Source: Myrica gale | Taxonomy: Eukaryota > Streptophyta > Magnoliopsida > Fagales > Myricaceae | NCBI GenBank assembly: GCA_963930655.1 | Contig: OZ005614.1 | Coordinates: 1,736,001-1,800,000, forward strand | Length of the DNA stretch: 64,000 nt | Direction: 5' to 3' | Translations under genes and position numbers: made by a program | Notes under the pieces: generated by a model | Databases searched by the model: none | The model's input: only the letters and a program-made list of their open reading frames with translations | Told to the model about the DNA's origin: nothing | Shown here: in pieces, positions 34,123 to 46,847 of the stretch | How positions within the stretch are numbered: position 1 is the stretch's first letter | Layout: each line of letters opens with the position of its first letter

Positions 34123-36917
34123 ATGGCGCCCAAGAAACGAAGAGGTGTGCAGGAAAAGCCAGAGAAGCCCGAGTTGCCAGTAAGGGTTACTCGGGGCGCG
34201 GCCAAGAGAGCTGCCAATACAATCTCGGCTGACTTGGAGGCTGAGCTGCCGAAGCCCGAGCTGCCGCCGAAGAAGAGGACGAAGAAGGCTGAGAAGAAGA
34301 AACAGCGAGGGACGGAAAGTTCTGAAGCGGCGGAGACCAAGACAATTGTGATCGAGCATTGGTGAGTTCCTCACCTAAATGAAAGAAGGCTAGTTTAGTT
34401 CTTTCGGTTTGGAATACAAGGCAAGAATCGAAAAATAGTGAAAGTCTGAGGTCCTCTCACTAGGCTGTTTTGTTGCTCATGTCTATAGGAGGGAAACAAG
34501 GTAAACTAGTTTTCGGTGTATTGTGTGATATTTTGTTTCGGTATCCAAGAAAAAGAAGGAAGCTCACTTCACGTAACCGAATTGTTGTAGAACTAAGGCT
34601 AGGTTTATTTACTTATGGTTTTCCTGTTCTCATCATTCGTAGTCTAATTAGGGCTTTCTACGATATAGGTTTGGTTCTTCAGTTCTTGGTTACTTTGGGC
34701 GTACATTATGGAAAATTAAGTCAATATATGTGAAGGGTAAAATCAACTCAAGGTTAAATATATTGTAATAGGCAGTTAGGTTATGGACGGTTCCCCCTTT
34801 TATCTAAATTGGGTTTGGTGTGACACTTAGAGGAGAGGATTTTTGGAAGGGCGATCGTTGCTTTTTACCTGCTTTATAGAACGGCTGAGTGAATCTGGTT
34901 TACTTAGCAGTAGTTGGCATATGTAAACCTCCCCCTTTTTTGTTGTTGTGAGTTAAATCTCGTCATGTGTAAGATATTTGTTTCTTTTGATGATTACGGG
35001 GAATCCTTCCCTGATTGTTGTTACTTGACTTCTGCTGTACCCCTTTTAAGGGCCTATTGCTTAGAAGAAATGAACTTTCCATAATGGAGTTCTTCCTAAT
35101 CTTTTTGTTGCTTTACTCTAGCAAACAATGTACTTCATTCAAGACAAGGGCTATTCAGGTGAAAGAAGGTTTGGAGAAAGATGTTTCTGGTATCACAGTG
35201 CTCGTCAATCCCGACAAGGTATGCTTGGTAATTATTGGGAAAATTATTTTTTTGTCTTCCATTATTTTGTTGGTAGAGAGGAGTTTTGGTATCAAAGTAT
35301 GGAAGTATCTCTACAAAGCAAATGTAAGGAATTCATTCTGCAGGTGTATGCTGGGGAAAGTAGTTTCCTTTCCTTTTCGATTCGATTTATGGTTTATTGG
35401 GTGTAGGGGAAATTGCGAAAAGATTTTTTTAAGTAATTATGCTAACATAATGCTTGAAGTTCATGCAGTATAAACCTGGAAAACACAGAGCATTAACAAT
35501 CATAAGCACCTCTTTTTCAGTTCTCAAGGACCTTCCTTTTACAGAATAACTTTTCTTGAATATGCAGCAAGAACTTAACTTTGACGCTCTGCAATTGTAG
35601 ATATAGTTTGGCACAACCTATATTCCCCTCCCCCATTTGAGTTTTGCACTTCCTATCTCTGGCATTAAAATTGTCTGTGAAGTATAATGAAGTCCCTGAG
35701 TCGATGAAGTGCATCTAATGTTTAGAAAGACATTCTTCTTTTGTTGACTTGTCAGTTATTGCTTACCTTGTCTGCATTGTGAGCACAAATCACGTATCAA
35801 AGATGCAAGCTGTCCAGTGAACGATAAACCCCTTCTACCTTTGTCATTTCATTATGGGTTTGGCGATCTGATTTTTCATTCCCATCTTTTTAACGCAGCC
35901 AAGAAGAGGGTGCTTTGAAATACGAGAGGAAGGTGGTGAGACATTCATCAGTCTGCTGGTAAATGTTACCCCAACACAACTGAACTTGAATAGTCCAATT
36001 TTTTCCATTTTGATTTCTATTACACCATTTTGGGTAATATATATTTTGTTTTGATAGAGGTCTTGAAACCTAAACAAAACTAAAGATGTCTTGATAGAGG
36101 TCTTGTAATCATTTTCCAGAAAGTACAATTTCAGATAGGAACACGCTAAAAATGGAATAAATTGGTTTTTGCTACATGATACTTAGAAACAGAGAATATG
36201 CGGACGTTTATGGACTGGTTGCTTTCATGGAACAAAGAACCATGTCCAAGTTCACTTTACTACTCATTGCACAATTCTAGGAAGTAGAAGTATTCTTTTA
36301 AAATGATTGAATGTCAGACAAGTCACTTGTAATACTGCTGGAAACAAACAAAAATCCATCACTGTCCCATGTGGTGTGCATTGTACTTGTTTTCTGCCCT
36401 ATTCATTTCGAAAAGAAACTTGTTTTTTTCAGTTTGAAAGCCAAACGTTTGAGGAATGGAGTGCTCTGTTGCATCATGATGTTTTTGTGACAACTAATGC
36501 AATCATCTTGCATTTGCTGTTCCTGAATTTTAGCTTCCAGCCAGTTTCCAGACCCTGAACTTTGTATGTGGCATGGAGCTTCTTATACATTTTAGACCCC
36601 TTTTTCACATGGAGACCCTCAATTTTCTTATTATATTCGAGAATGATAGACATGTTATTTGGCTGCGACCAAATGTTTTGGTCTTACCATTCAAGTACCA
36701 GAGGCAGGTGTATTAGATATTCGAGCATATGCCAAACATTAGAAAGCTTTTTTTTAGTGAACCATTGTGGAAAATTGTTGTGTAAAACATCTGGTCATTC
36801 TCTGATTTGCGATTTCTGCCTTTTATTTTACAGGACATGAAGCGACCATTTAACCCAATGAAGGCTCTTGACATGGGGAAAGTCATCTCTGATATCATTG
36901 ACAAGATCAAATGTTGA
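34123..36917 (+). CDS. SELH: Selenoprotein H-like protein (Cys-containing plant form)
   Basis: Four exons: 34123-34361, 35122-35218, 35899-35958 and 36834-36917. Splice sites are GT-AG and the product is 159 residues. The first 70 residues are Lys/Pro/Ala-rich with basic clusters (MAPKKRRGVQEK, PPKKRTKKAEKKK), suggesting nuclear or nucleolar targeting. The thioredoxin-like Rdx/SELH domain follows: KTIVIEHCKQCTSFKTRA, TVLVNPDKPRRGCFEIRE, GETFISLLDMKRPFNPMKAL. The redox motif is C80-x-x-C83; animal SELENOH has selenocysteine at the second position (family knowledge). The TGA at 36915 follows the terminal KC and is a normal stop: flowering plants lack Sec insertion. The motif is split by intron 1 inside Cys80. 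It closely resembles Arabidopsis At4g31360 from memory. Confidence 0.92.
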
Positions 36918-38260
36918 CCAAATGCTTGCAAGTAGATTTTGGTTATTGGAGAGTCATTTTGTTGTAGCGCATGAGGTTAACCAAACTTTAATAGTCGGAG
37001 CCTTACTACTGATATCTGTTCATATTTTGCCTTTTTATTTGTGTCTATAGCCGCCACTGACAAGATGAGGGTACTTGACAAATGGAAATGGATAGTCATT
37101 CGGAATATTGTTGACAGGATGCGGTGATGCATGCAAGTGCGTTTGGGGTCCTTGTTTTAACGGGCCTTTTTGTGTAATAGCTTGAAAGAAGCTAGCTGTC
37201 TTGTAGCCAATGAAATATCAAGATCATACTTGATTTTATATTTTAATGGAAGATTTTCTTCTTGCTGCCTTGTCTTCATCTATATACTTTTCCTGTAAAT
37301 ATGCCGCAACTAAAATTCCAAAACTGGCCTGTAAAAAATGATATAATTGGTGCGGGTTCTGATCTAAAGAAATAACTTGCTCCTTGAAGTTCTGCCATCA
37401 GATCAGTGAGAGGAGCCTTTTTAATTAAAAGCAGAAGCAATTTTTGACCATCCATTTAGGGTGGTTAAAGAAATTTAGTTGCGCATTTACCCAACATGTG
37501 GGACTGCTCTCAGTGCGGCCAAAAGCTTTGCTTGTTTTCTCTCCAACCCTCGTATGCCTCCTTACACGGTTACACTTTTCTCTCCCTCCCTTGGCCGTCT
37601 TTGTCCTTGTTCCTTTTTCATGCATCGTTTGAGAGGCCCACCAAATCAGAGCACACCCACCAAGTCACCGGCCCAACGCCAAGGACGCCATTAATCTCTC
37701 CAGAAGCCAACCGCGATGGCGGTGGGAAGAACCTGATTTCGTAGCAGGAGCGATGCTGCGAAACCATGATAATTATTGGGAAACTTAAGGTTTAAGGTTC
37801 AAATCCAAACCAAAGTCAGAAATCTAGAGTTTATTATACATTCATTCCTAATAATAGTACTCTGGTAGGCTCGTTATAACTTTTTCCCCCCTGTTGTCAC
37901 TATTGACGAACCCTGGATTGCAATATGGCCAATCTCTTAAACACCCACTGTTCCAGAAATCCACACGTTTTAGCCAGACCACCAAATTTAGTACACTTTC
38001 TCGCTGTATCTTTGCCGAAAGCTAGAGTCGCCAGAAATAGGTTACGGCAAGTGAAACTCCACAATCTTCTGAACCGTGAAGCACGGAGAAATTCACTCCA
38101 AACCCATCAACTCCAACACGATTCGTTTCGCTTCCTTTTTTTTACTAAATTAGAACTCCCTCTCTCGGACCTATATATTTAAATTACTCGATTCCATTTT
38201 CAGCATCATGCTCTTGGTTTCATATTTGATTGGTATTTATATTAATAAATAATATCAAAC
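36918..38260. other. Intergenic: SELH 3' UTR and FLA promoter
   Basis: The SELH 3' UTR probably runs to about 37230. The rest has no recognised gene; 37495-38182 carries several short chance frames. A TATA-like TATATATTTA lies at 38172-38181, about 80 bases before the FLA ATG. Confidence 0.5.
38172..38181 (+). promoter_or_regulatory. TATA box of the fasciclin-like gene
   Basis: TATATATTTA about 80 bases upstream of the ATG at 38261, in an otherwise mixed-composition stretch. The short implied leader is plausible. Confidence 0.5.
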
Positions 38261-39151
38261 ATGAATTCCAAAGCCTCTACCCTCCTCTGCCTCGCTCTCT
38301 TCCTCCTCCTCTCCTCCGCCACCTCGGCCTTCAACATTACCAAGCTCCTCGGTCGCCACTCGGCGTTGAGCACCTTCAACGACTTCCTCACAAAGACCCA
38401 ACTGGCCGAACAAATCAACAGCCGCAATACCATCACCCTTCTCGTCGTCGACAACAATGACCTTGCCGGTGTTTCTGGAATACCCTTGGACACTATCAAG
38501 AAGATCCTGAGTCTCCACGTGATCCTCGACTACTATAATATCGAGAAGCTCACCGAGCTGCCGAATAAGACCGCACTCGTCCCCACCTTGTTTCAGGCCA
38601 GCGGTCTGGCCATCGGCCAACAAGGGTTCTTGAATATTTCACTTATCAATGAGGGGGAGATTGCTTTCGGGTCCGCGGTAAAGGGCTCCAGTCTTAACTC
38701 CAAACTCGTTGAGTCCGTGGCGGCTCAGCCCTACAACATCTCTGTGCTTCAAATCACATCTCCTATAGTACCTCCTGGTATTGATCAGTCGGCCGCCTCG
38801 CCCACGAACCCACCACCTAAGGCCGCTACGCCTGTTGTTGCGCCCAAGAAGTCGCCTGTAACGGCTCCAGCTCACGCTCCGGCCGAGAAATCAGTGCCTG
38901 AGACTCCTGCACCCACTGAAGAGGGGGGTGCTGGTAACCCTACAGTGTCGCCGGTACCGCTATTGGCCCCAGAGGCCGATGCACCCGAAGCTAATACGGA
39001 ACCAGTCAGCTCCCCGGTGCCTGGTACTGCCGATGGGACCCCCGCTTCTGCTCCCACCTCATCAAGTTCTTCACGCACGAGTGTGGCTTCGACTTCGAGT
39101 GTCCTCATTGTTATGGTGGTGATGGGTTTGGTGTCATCTTGGGCGGTATAA
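38261..39151 (+). CDS. Fasciclin-like arabinogalactan protein
   Basis: Intronless, 296 residues. It has a signal peptide (about residues 1-23, with LLCLALFLLLSSATSA), then one fasciclin domain (about 24-165) starting FNITKLLGRHSALSTFNDFL and holding the H2-like LSLHVILDYYNI. Residues 170-270 are rich in Ala, Pro, Ser and Thr with many AP/SP/TP pairs, the substrate for Hyp O-arabinogalactan glycosylation. The C-terminus is a Ser run plus a hydrophobic tail (SVLIVMVVMGLVSSWAV), a GPI-anchor signal. N-glycosylation sequons NIT, NKT and two NIS are visible. FLAs are cell-surface proteins linked to adhesion, wall assembly and pollen or fibre development (family knowledge). A single domain with a GPI tail resembles the FLA3/FLA14 type. 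GC content is well above its surroundings. Confidence 0.95.
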   Translation: MNSKASTLLCLALFLLLSSATSAFNITKLLGRHSALSTFNDFLTKTQLAEQINSRNTITLLVVDNNDLAGVSGIPLDTIKKILSLHVILDYYNIEKLTELPNKTALVPTLFQASGLAIGQQGFLNISLINEGEIAFGSAVKGSSLNSKLVESVAAQPYNISVLQITSPIVPPGIDQSAASPTNPPPKAATPVVAPKKSPVTAPAHAPAEKSVPETPAPTEEGGAGNPTVSPVPLLAPEADAPEANTEPVSSPVPGTADGTPASAPTSSSSSRTSVASTSSVLIVMVVMGLVSSWAV

Positions 39152-39907
39152 TTTCTAGGATAAATGGAAGGAAAATGAGAAAGAGGAAGTGGAACGAGGG
39201 GAAGACATCGATCAATGAAAGGGGAAGGAAAGCTGTTGGATAGAAATGTATGTTAATATTCTGTATAAAAAGTGATGCATTGGAAAGAATGAGAAAAAGA
39301 CCCCTATTAATGTACGCCACGCTCACATGATATTGAACGGAACAGGAAGCTTAATCAATTCATAATGCGGTTTGTTTGTCTCATTTGGCTGATTGTCTTT
39401 AGCTATGAAATTGTTGCATATTCAGATGAAGTCTGAGTAAAGAACATAACTGTTTTGTCATCTTAATTTATGTATCCAGCCGGAAAAAGAAAGTGAGCCA
39501 CAGAGAGAAAGTAAAGAAAGTTTAGCGTGGAAAGTAACGTTAAATGTATTATATAGTGGAAAAGCGTAGTTCAAAGCTGGACGGGGGAAGATCTAAGTCT
39601 AACACAGTGTACACCATGGGGAGATCTCCATCTGCCATAGCAAAGGCATATAGATCTGATTAGCTTCAACTAAAATAGTACAAAATAATGGAGAGATCAT
39701 TGACTGAGAAATGAAATCAACCCTAATTCTTGATGGATGCAAGTTTTTCATAACTTGTGATAACAGAAATCAAACTAGATATGAATATACAGATTTAAGC
39801 GAGATGTTGTCTCGTAATTTATCTAATGAGCTGCTTTTGCCCAACATGGAGAGACTGAGTTAAGAGTGGCAACATGGGCGTACGACGTTGGGTTACATAT
39901 ATTCTCA

Positions 39908-40402
39908 GGGGTAAATTCATAGTTAGTCCAATAAATATGAACAAAAATTAAATCAGTATCTCTAATTATCAATTCGGCGATTTGAGACCCATAATTTTTT
40001 GAAAATCATCAATTCTAGACCGTATAAATTAGGCGTTAAATCTAACGGAAAATCATGCACAATGACCAAAATGCCTCTCCAAGATAAAATTACTAAAAAA
40101 ATTCATTAAAAATAAAAAAAAATGATTTTTTAAAAAAGAGTAATATTTTTTTAAAATAAAACTATTGAAACTCTATTTCAATAATATATTTATTTTTAAT
40201 TTATTTCTTAAATTTTTATTATTTTTTAAAATTTAATCTTAAATGGACATTTCGATCATTTTGCATGATTTTCCGTCAAATTAAAATAGGGGATTAGAAT
40301 TGATGATTTTCAAAAGTTATGGATCTCAAATCGTCGAATGGATAATTAGAGGTACCGATTTAATTTTTGCTCATACTTACGAGACTAACTATGATTTTAC
40401 CC
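39908..40402. mobile_element. Mutator-like foldback MITE with 10-bp TSD
   Basis: 495 bp. Arms of about 165 bp (39908-40075 and 40245-40402) are inverted copies at roughly 80 percent, sharing GAAAATCATCAATTCTA, ACGGAAAATCATGCA and CAAAAATTAAATC. Flanks are TATATTCTCA (39898-39907) and TATATTCTTA (40403-40412), a 9-10-bp target duplication with one mismatch. Long TIRs with a 9-10-bp TSD indicate a MULE-derived element. No transposase frame. Confidence 0.85.
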
Positions 40403-40750
40403 TATATTCTTATTAATGGTCGGTAATGGTAATTGGAGCGAGTTAACTTATGCCTCTTCTGCATGCTACCCTTGTTAAATAATGTCGCATGGAGAAGTTC
40501 TAATTAAGAGAGCTACTAGTACGTTGTATATAATAATTATATATATATAATCACAAAATCCCCTGTGAAATCTTTTCAGCATCTTTGAGGATCTACAAGT
40601 GTGCAATTTCCTACGTACCGTAGTGAATGACACATTGATGGTTGAAATCTTATCATTTGGCGCAGGACACTTATAAAATCATTGTTTATATATTAGTGAA
40701 TAAGTTCACCATTAAACAAGAATATTACGCGGTGGTAACACTTGGCATTG

Positions 40751-40769
40751 TATATATATATATATATAT
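40751..40769. repeat. (TA)n microsatellite
   Basis: Nine to ten TA units. Confidence 0.9.
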
Positions 40770-41275
40770 CATGGATTTATGTAAAAACTCAACGATTCCT
40801 CTTTCCTTCTAGTTGTAGTCCTCTCAGACGTTCCAATATTATTTTAAGAAGGGGCTTCTAAATTTCAACCTCCTTTCAATGAATCCTAGGTATTTACGCT
40901 GCCCGACCTATAATTTTTCTCAACGTAGCTAGGGTTTCCAATCCCGGCATTTTCTTTTTACTCGAGAGAATTCAAGTTTCAAGCTAGCTACGCCCTTGGA
41001 GATTCCGAATAATACTTGCGGCCTCTTTTGTTTACTTTAGCTCTTTTGTTGCTAAAGAGTCCCTTCTACCAGAGCCGTGAGCTTTGTTTACAATATATAT
41101 TAATCTAAACCTCCTGGTTTTTTCTACAGGGGATTAGCTGAGCTCAACCTCATCTAAGCATGGGAGAGCTTCTGAAGTCAGATTGATTTGACAGGAACAA
41201 ATGTGTCAAGGTTTGCGACTTTCTGCAAGTCAAACCAGTAAGCTTTGCCTTTAAACATATGCTCAAGGTGATTGG

Positions 41276-41586
41276 TGTCAAGTTTCATCCCAATACCAAT
41301 TGGTAATGGGAAGAGGTGACCCAACAGGTATATGAAGTACAAGATTAAATGGTCCCTAATCAATGTGAGACTCTAACACTCCCCCTCACGTGCAGGCCCA
41401 ATGAACATGGTCCATGCACGTGAACAACAAATGAGGAACACAAAAAAGTGGGCCAAGCCCAGAAATAGTTGCCTCTGATACCATGTCAAGTTTCATCCCA
41501 ATACCAATTGACAATGGGAAGAGGTGGTCCAACAGGTATATGAAGTACAAGATTAAATGGTCCATAATCAATGTGAGACTCTAACA
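41276..41586 (-). mobile_element. Complete TRIM (terminal-repeat retrotransposon in miniature)
   Basis: 311 bp, read on the minus strand. The 5' LTR is 41484-41586, followed by the PBS TGGTATCAGAGGC (41471-41483) and about 80 bp of non-coding interior. A polypurine tract GTGAGGGGGAG (41379-41389) precedes the 3' LTR at 41276-41378. Each LTR is 103 bp, starts TGTTAGAGTCTCACATTG and ends AACTTGACA; they differ at 5 positions. The element is flanked by ATTGG on both sides (41271-41275 and 41587-41591). It encodes no protein, so it must have moved using another element's proteins (known for TRIMs). Confidence 0.93.
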
Positions 41587-44500
41587 ATTGGGGTTGACCT
41601 AATCGTATCATTATAATAAAATACTTCCCAATAATTGGATATTATATGCTGGCCTCACGAGGAAGAAAACATTCCCACGCCACTCATGTCGGCTTAATGC
41701 GCGTGGTCCATTGTCTCTCACAAGTTTTGTTTCTGAAAATCAAGTTTCTTGTAAGGAATTGCCGATTTAATTCTCTGCATTTTATTCTCTTTGCAACGTA
41801 TTTGTTCTTTCTGGAATGGGAATAGAGCATCACCAATCAAAAAATAGATTTCCTAATAAAATTAAATATCCTAGTCTAATGTTAACTTCTTTTTGCCTTT
41901 AACTTTTGAAAAAATTCCTCTAAGCTACCTTTGCTCAAGGTTTTATTATGCAGATATTACTAATCCAGGTTATATGCTTGCATACTTTAGAACATATTCA
42001 ACTTTGGTATTATTCCCAAATGTTGCTTTATGTGACTAAAATAACCTACGTTTTAATAAATTAATAGTACCATAAATATAATATGTTTTACATTGTTATA
42101 TGTAATTAATATCTGAGTCATAGTGCGGTACATATCCCGTAAGAAAAGGACGAAACTGTGAAGCCCACTTTCTGAGAATAAAACAGGAAATCTCTTTTTC
42201 TCTTATCAATATATTGATAGTATCCAAATTGTGGTTTAAGGCATCAAGCTGCGATCGATGGCTTGTTCGGGAATAATAAAATGGGCATTGTAAATTATAT
42301 ATATGTTGGGATGGAACCCAAGAGATTTAATCGTAGTACATGTACTGGAACGTCAACGTGCATCCAATTTGGATCTCATCAAGTTTTGAGTCATGAGTTT
42401 TCATTCACTGCCTCCGAATAAAAATCCATTTCAACTATGCTATATATGCCAAAATAGTACGGCATGTGGGTATACTATGTTATTAATTAATTAGAATATC
42501 CATTAATATGTACAAAAGATTAACACGATAAAGTACGTAGAGGTTCCCAAGATCCAACAAAATCAAATGCCGTCTATATATGTTGTTAATTATGAGATTT
42601 GAATTCCTTTATAACTTATAACTTTGTTTGAGGTACGTCGAGACAATTTGAAATATTCGAGTTTTGCTTGTATGGTAGTGTAAGAGGTTGGCCTTGTGTG
42701 CACGTCTCTCCTCTTTTCTAGAAAAGAGTAAAAAGATAGAAAAAAGAAATGATCTGGGGGCTTTGTTTTGAGAGATCATTCCAATCCAGACACCTGGGAG
42801 CCATACATATGTAATCAACGCCATTAGGAGCGCTGGAATAAGTCAAGATTGCGGCTTTGCGATCCATGTTTTTCGAGCACTTTAAAAATGTTACTCCATC
42901 TCCGGGTGTTTGATAGAGATGAACATGAGTGGGGGTTGGATTCCGATTTGAAATCAGACAATTTTTTTCGTATAAAAAAAGGGGATCGATAAAGTTTGTG
43001 GTTCACGACGCAATTTGCAGATTTCCCTGCCCCCAAAACTCTTTTTTTCTGATTGGACGGGGCGAACGTAAACAATCGTATCAAGTGCTGGTTTTGTCTT
43101 CCCAAATCCGGACACTTGTATGAGCTGACAAATGAAATCATTGGCATCCGAGTTGGACCTGGAATCTGAATCTGTGCGCCAACTTGGCGCTTCCTATAAT
43201 ACGTACGTCTCATGAAGGATTCCCTTAAAGAGTATCAAACCACGGACGCAGTGATGTTTGTGCGCTGTAAGGCTCCAATTTTATGCTTACGGCCCACCTT
43301 TACAGTCAAATAGAATATCTCTCTCTTTCCTTTAAGAGATTTCGATCGGGTTTAAACTTGTTATTAAGAACACTAGTTTCAGGGAATGGGATATTTATTT
43401 ATTTATTTATTATTATTTCGTCGTAGGAAGAAAACGGGAAAAGCTAAAACAAAATCTCAAGCTTGCACGACTTTTTGTTTACTGCAAATACATGAAGGTA
43501 AATTCCTTATAACTAATTGCATGCTTTAGATAAATAGTTTCTAAGTACATAATTTGCTTGATTCCTAGACACTAGCGAGGCTAAAAAGAAGTATACGTTC
43601 GAATGCATGTGCGCGCGCGGGACTAGAACATAAACATGCATGGTATATCTGTAATACGCGTGCATTTGCGTGTGCATGCAGTATGTTGTGTTCTCTCACG
43701 CTCAAAAAAAAAAAAAAAGGACAAAGAGAGGAGAAGAGAAGAGGAGAAAATGCTTTGCTCTGATATCGCGTCCACACGGGAAGTATGAGTCGGCGGGGGG
43801 GGGGAGTGGAATGATGTGTGCTGGCTATTGAATCTTTAATTATCAGAAAGTAGAAATAATTCTTGGTGGTATGGTCCGTATGGATAACGCAAAAAAACAA
43901 TATGAACACTCTGGGAGTTTGGTACCGTGCACGGTGCACTCAAGGATTTCCGAGATCAAAGGATCTTAATGCGGGTCTGTGTCATTTGGCTAAAGAGGAA
44001 CATGCAGAAACAAATTAGGCAAATTACTTTTTGCTTGAGGAATGAATGCCTAAAGGCTAAAGCAACGCAAAACTTGTGCATTGTCGAGTGTTCGATCTTG
44101 TGACCAAAAAAGTTGAGGACCACCATTGGCTCAAGTCCACAATGCACTGCATTAATTGTTTCTTAATTTGCTCTTGAATAGTAGTATTATTGATAGCGAC
44201 AATAAGAGCAAGAGAAATAATCTATAATCTTTTAGACCCGGTCTCCTTAAATGGGCCACATTGTAACAACATTAACGAACTCATGTATATTAATGACGTT
44301 TGACATACATCTACGTTCGCATGTACTACCCGCGCGTGCCTGAACTAGCCGGCCAGGTATGTTAGAATGTTTGTGGGGGGTTTAGGACGTGTCCAATTTG
44401 AAGAGTAAACTATTTTGTCTCTTGGGCTAGCTTATTGATCTTAAGGCCAAAAACTTCCCCGTGCTAGGGGTGCGCTGTAGCCTGTAGCCAGCTTTACTTT

Positions 44501-46712
44501 TCCAAACGATTATTTGTCGATTTAAATTGTCAAGCAGTTTACATAGAAAATATCAGAAGTCTGTTAACTTTGTTATGCAAAACATGAGCTGCAGGTCTCT
44601 GCTTCCACCCAAGAAAATATTAGAAAATATTAGAAACAAGAATTAAAGGAGACCATATATTCAAGACCTTCTGAGTTGGTGCCCTCTATAAAATCCTCGA
44701 CAAATATCCAAGGAGAATGAAAGCTGGTTCATGCGAATGATAGATTTGACAAGAAGGCTACTGAAAAGTTATTGATGGAGGGACCAGGAAGCCCATGTGA
44801 TTGCCATGCGGGCAGCACTGCTTTTTTATGCCATAAAGCATTCTGAACTGCATGCATGGTAACCAGAGAAAGGGAGAAACATAAGTATTATAACTGAAAC
44901 GTCACTGCGTGGTGGTCCTAATTAATTCCGACGATTGAGGTACTGATCAAGGGGCTCAATCAATCATGAATTGACAATGATGTGAAACACCTTGTTTAGG
45001 TAACGTCTCAAAAGTTTTGGTACGTTAGCTCAATCATAGAACTGATTTGAGCAATAATTGACTTTACCCAACCATCCAAGTTAATTAGATCTAAGACATG
45101 ATATTATTCATGTAACTTTAGCAATGGGATACCCACGGAGAATAAGTTTTAGATAAAATCCAAAACGATCGAAAAGTAAACAAACAAACAAAAAAAGTTC
45201 CAATATTCTTGAACTTCTCTCCTTTTTCGTTTTGGACAGGAGATAATTAAACCTAAGACGCATCTATCACCAGAGCATGAGTATCATAATGGTATAGTCT
45301 TAAATTGTAAAAGATCCTTACATCAACCCATTAATCTCGACCTTACTAGCTGCAAATGCTATCCCTAGTTAGAAGATCATGATATCCGTTGAAGTTTCAT
45401 CTATCACACAGTTATGGTAAGTATAGTCGTTTTCGTGGGATTTGTGGCTTATAATCTTGCCTTCTCTCATCAAATGATAGACCTTTTTGATGGTTGGAAT
45501 ATGAGCCTCTATAATTTGTTTGTTCATGCCTTCTTGTTGTGCCGTTATTCTCCTACTTGTCTTAGGAAAAAAAAAGAGTGGTCTTTTTTGTCCATAGATT
45601 AAACCACATTATCTGCTAGCTCCATATGATCCCAGCATTAATCTTCTGTCCTAGACAACTTGACAGCAAATTATATGCTTCATCGGAGCAAGTACTTTAC
45701 TTCCTACTTATCTCATGAAAAACGCCTAACATTAGTTTATCCCGAGTCCTAACATTAATTTCCTGCAGCCTCAGAAAATGATAGATATAGTTACGAACTC
45801 ATGGTGGTCAGGTAATCTTGAAATGCGTGGGTCCACAAGTAATCGGTGTCATGTAATATCGAAAAGGTGGTCAGGATATTGCAGATACAAGTTTAGGATC
45901 TCCTGATGCCTAGCTCATGAGTAAATACGACAGTAGCTGACCACCAATATGGTAGCCCAAGTAGTATAGGGGTCTGAAATAAGGCATTGATCATGAGATA
46001 GTGTGAGGAATCTCATTATGCAGCGAGTGAGAGTTTCTGTAATTAGAAACAAGAGGAGTTGATTACATTAGTCACTTCTTCTACTTTTTTATTTAGCTAA
46101 AAAAGAGCTGGCCAGGCTCCAATTTGTGATTTTGCAGCGTTCTGGTCCGAGGCAAATAGGCAGAACTAATTGTAGAACCACAGAATTAATGCTACACTAT
46201 GAATTTCATTCGACAGCCGGAAAGTGCCTAAAAACACCTTTAAGCTTGTCCCTATCGATAGTTTCCCAACAGAAGAAATAAAACTCATGTGCTCCTTAAC
46301 TTCATTCACCAAATTAAACGCACCAACATGTCAAGAACCTTGAAGAAATATCTCTCCATCTGTCCCACTTCCTTCACGTGGACGGCTCGTGGTCTGTAAG
46401 TGGGTGCAACTTCTTTTACTAATTGACTTCCTGAAAAAAATTTCCCCAAATGTAAAGAGTGTCCCAAAGATTCCCCATTGAAAAAGCAAAGCGAAGCTCG
46501 CAAAAACATAAAGATTCTTCCAATCCCCAACCCACGGATGGTACCTGTGCCCCAGATCACACGCTAGGCTGGCCCCCATATTTAAACCCATTTGGACCCA
46601 CTATATCTAGATTCTATACCAAAGCCAAACATGCATATCATCACCATCCTTTCATCCCGCACTCCCTCTCCCAAAGAGTATTTTCTTCTTGTTTTATCTG
46701 CCCTAGGACACA

Positions 46713-46720
46713 TATAAATA
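46713..46720 (+). promoter_or_regulatory. TATA box of the FPF1-like gene
   Basis: TATAAATA within ACACATATAAATACCCCTCC, about 130 bases upstream of the start codon, followed by a pyrimidine-rich leader. A good match to the plant TATA consensus at a sensible distance. Confidence 0.7.
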
Positions 46721-46847
46721 CCCCTCCACCCTTTCCTTTCTTCACCAACCCACTCATTCCTTGTTCTCCTCTATAGCTACAGCCTACTCCTCCGAAGAAC
46801 CTTCGTCCCACACCCATAACCTAAAACTACAAAAACAGCCGAAGAAA

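Larger units (their letters stand above)
39152..46847. other. Long intergenic region
   Basis: 7.7 kb without a supported gene. Recognised contents are a Mutator-like foldback (39908-40402), a (TA)n tract (40751-40769) and a TRIM retrotransposon (41276-41586). From 41600 to 46650 I see only AT-rich sequence, simple runs and chance frames, including a 129-codon minus frame at 42824-43213 without family signal. The last 150 bases are the FPF1-like promoter. Confidence 0.6.

Noticed and set aside
36915..36917. TGA in SELH as a selenocysteine codon
   Set aside because: It lies after the conserved domain end, flowering plants lack Sec machinery, and the catalytic position is already Cys.
38242..39108. 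Minus-strand frames opposite the fasciclin-like gene
   Set aside because: Antisense shadows of a GC-rich coding exon; low-complexity products.
42824..43213. 129-codon minus-strand open frame
   Set aside because: No family motif, no splice or promoter context I recognise, and its Ser/Arg/Lys/Asn-rich composition fits a chance frame.
43781..43820. G-run near 43797-43805 as a G-quadruplex
   Set aside because: A single G-run without the four spaced tracts needed.
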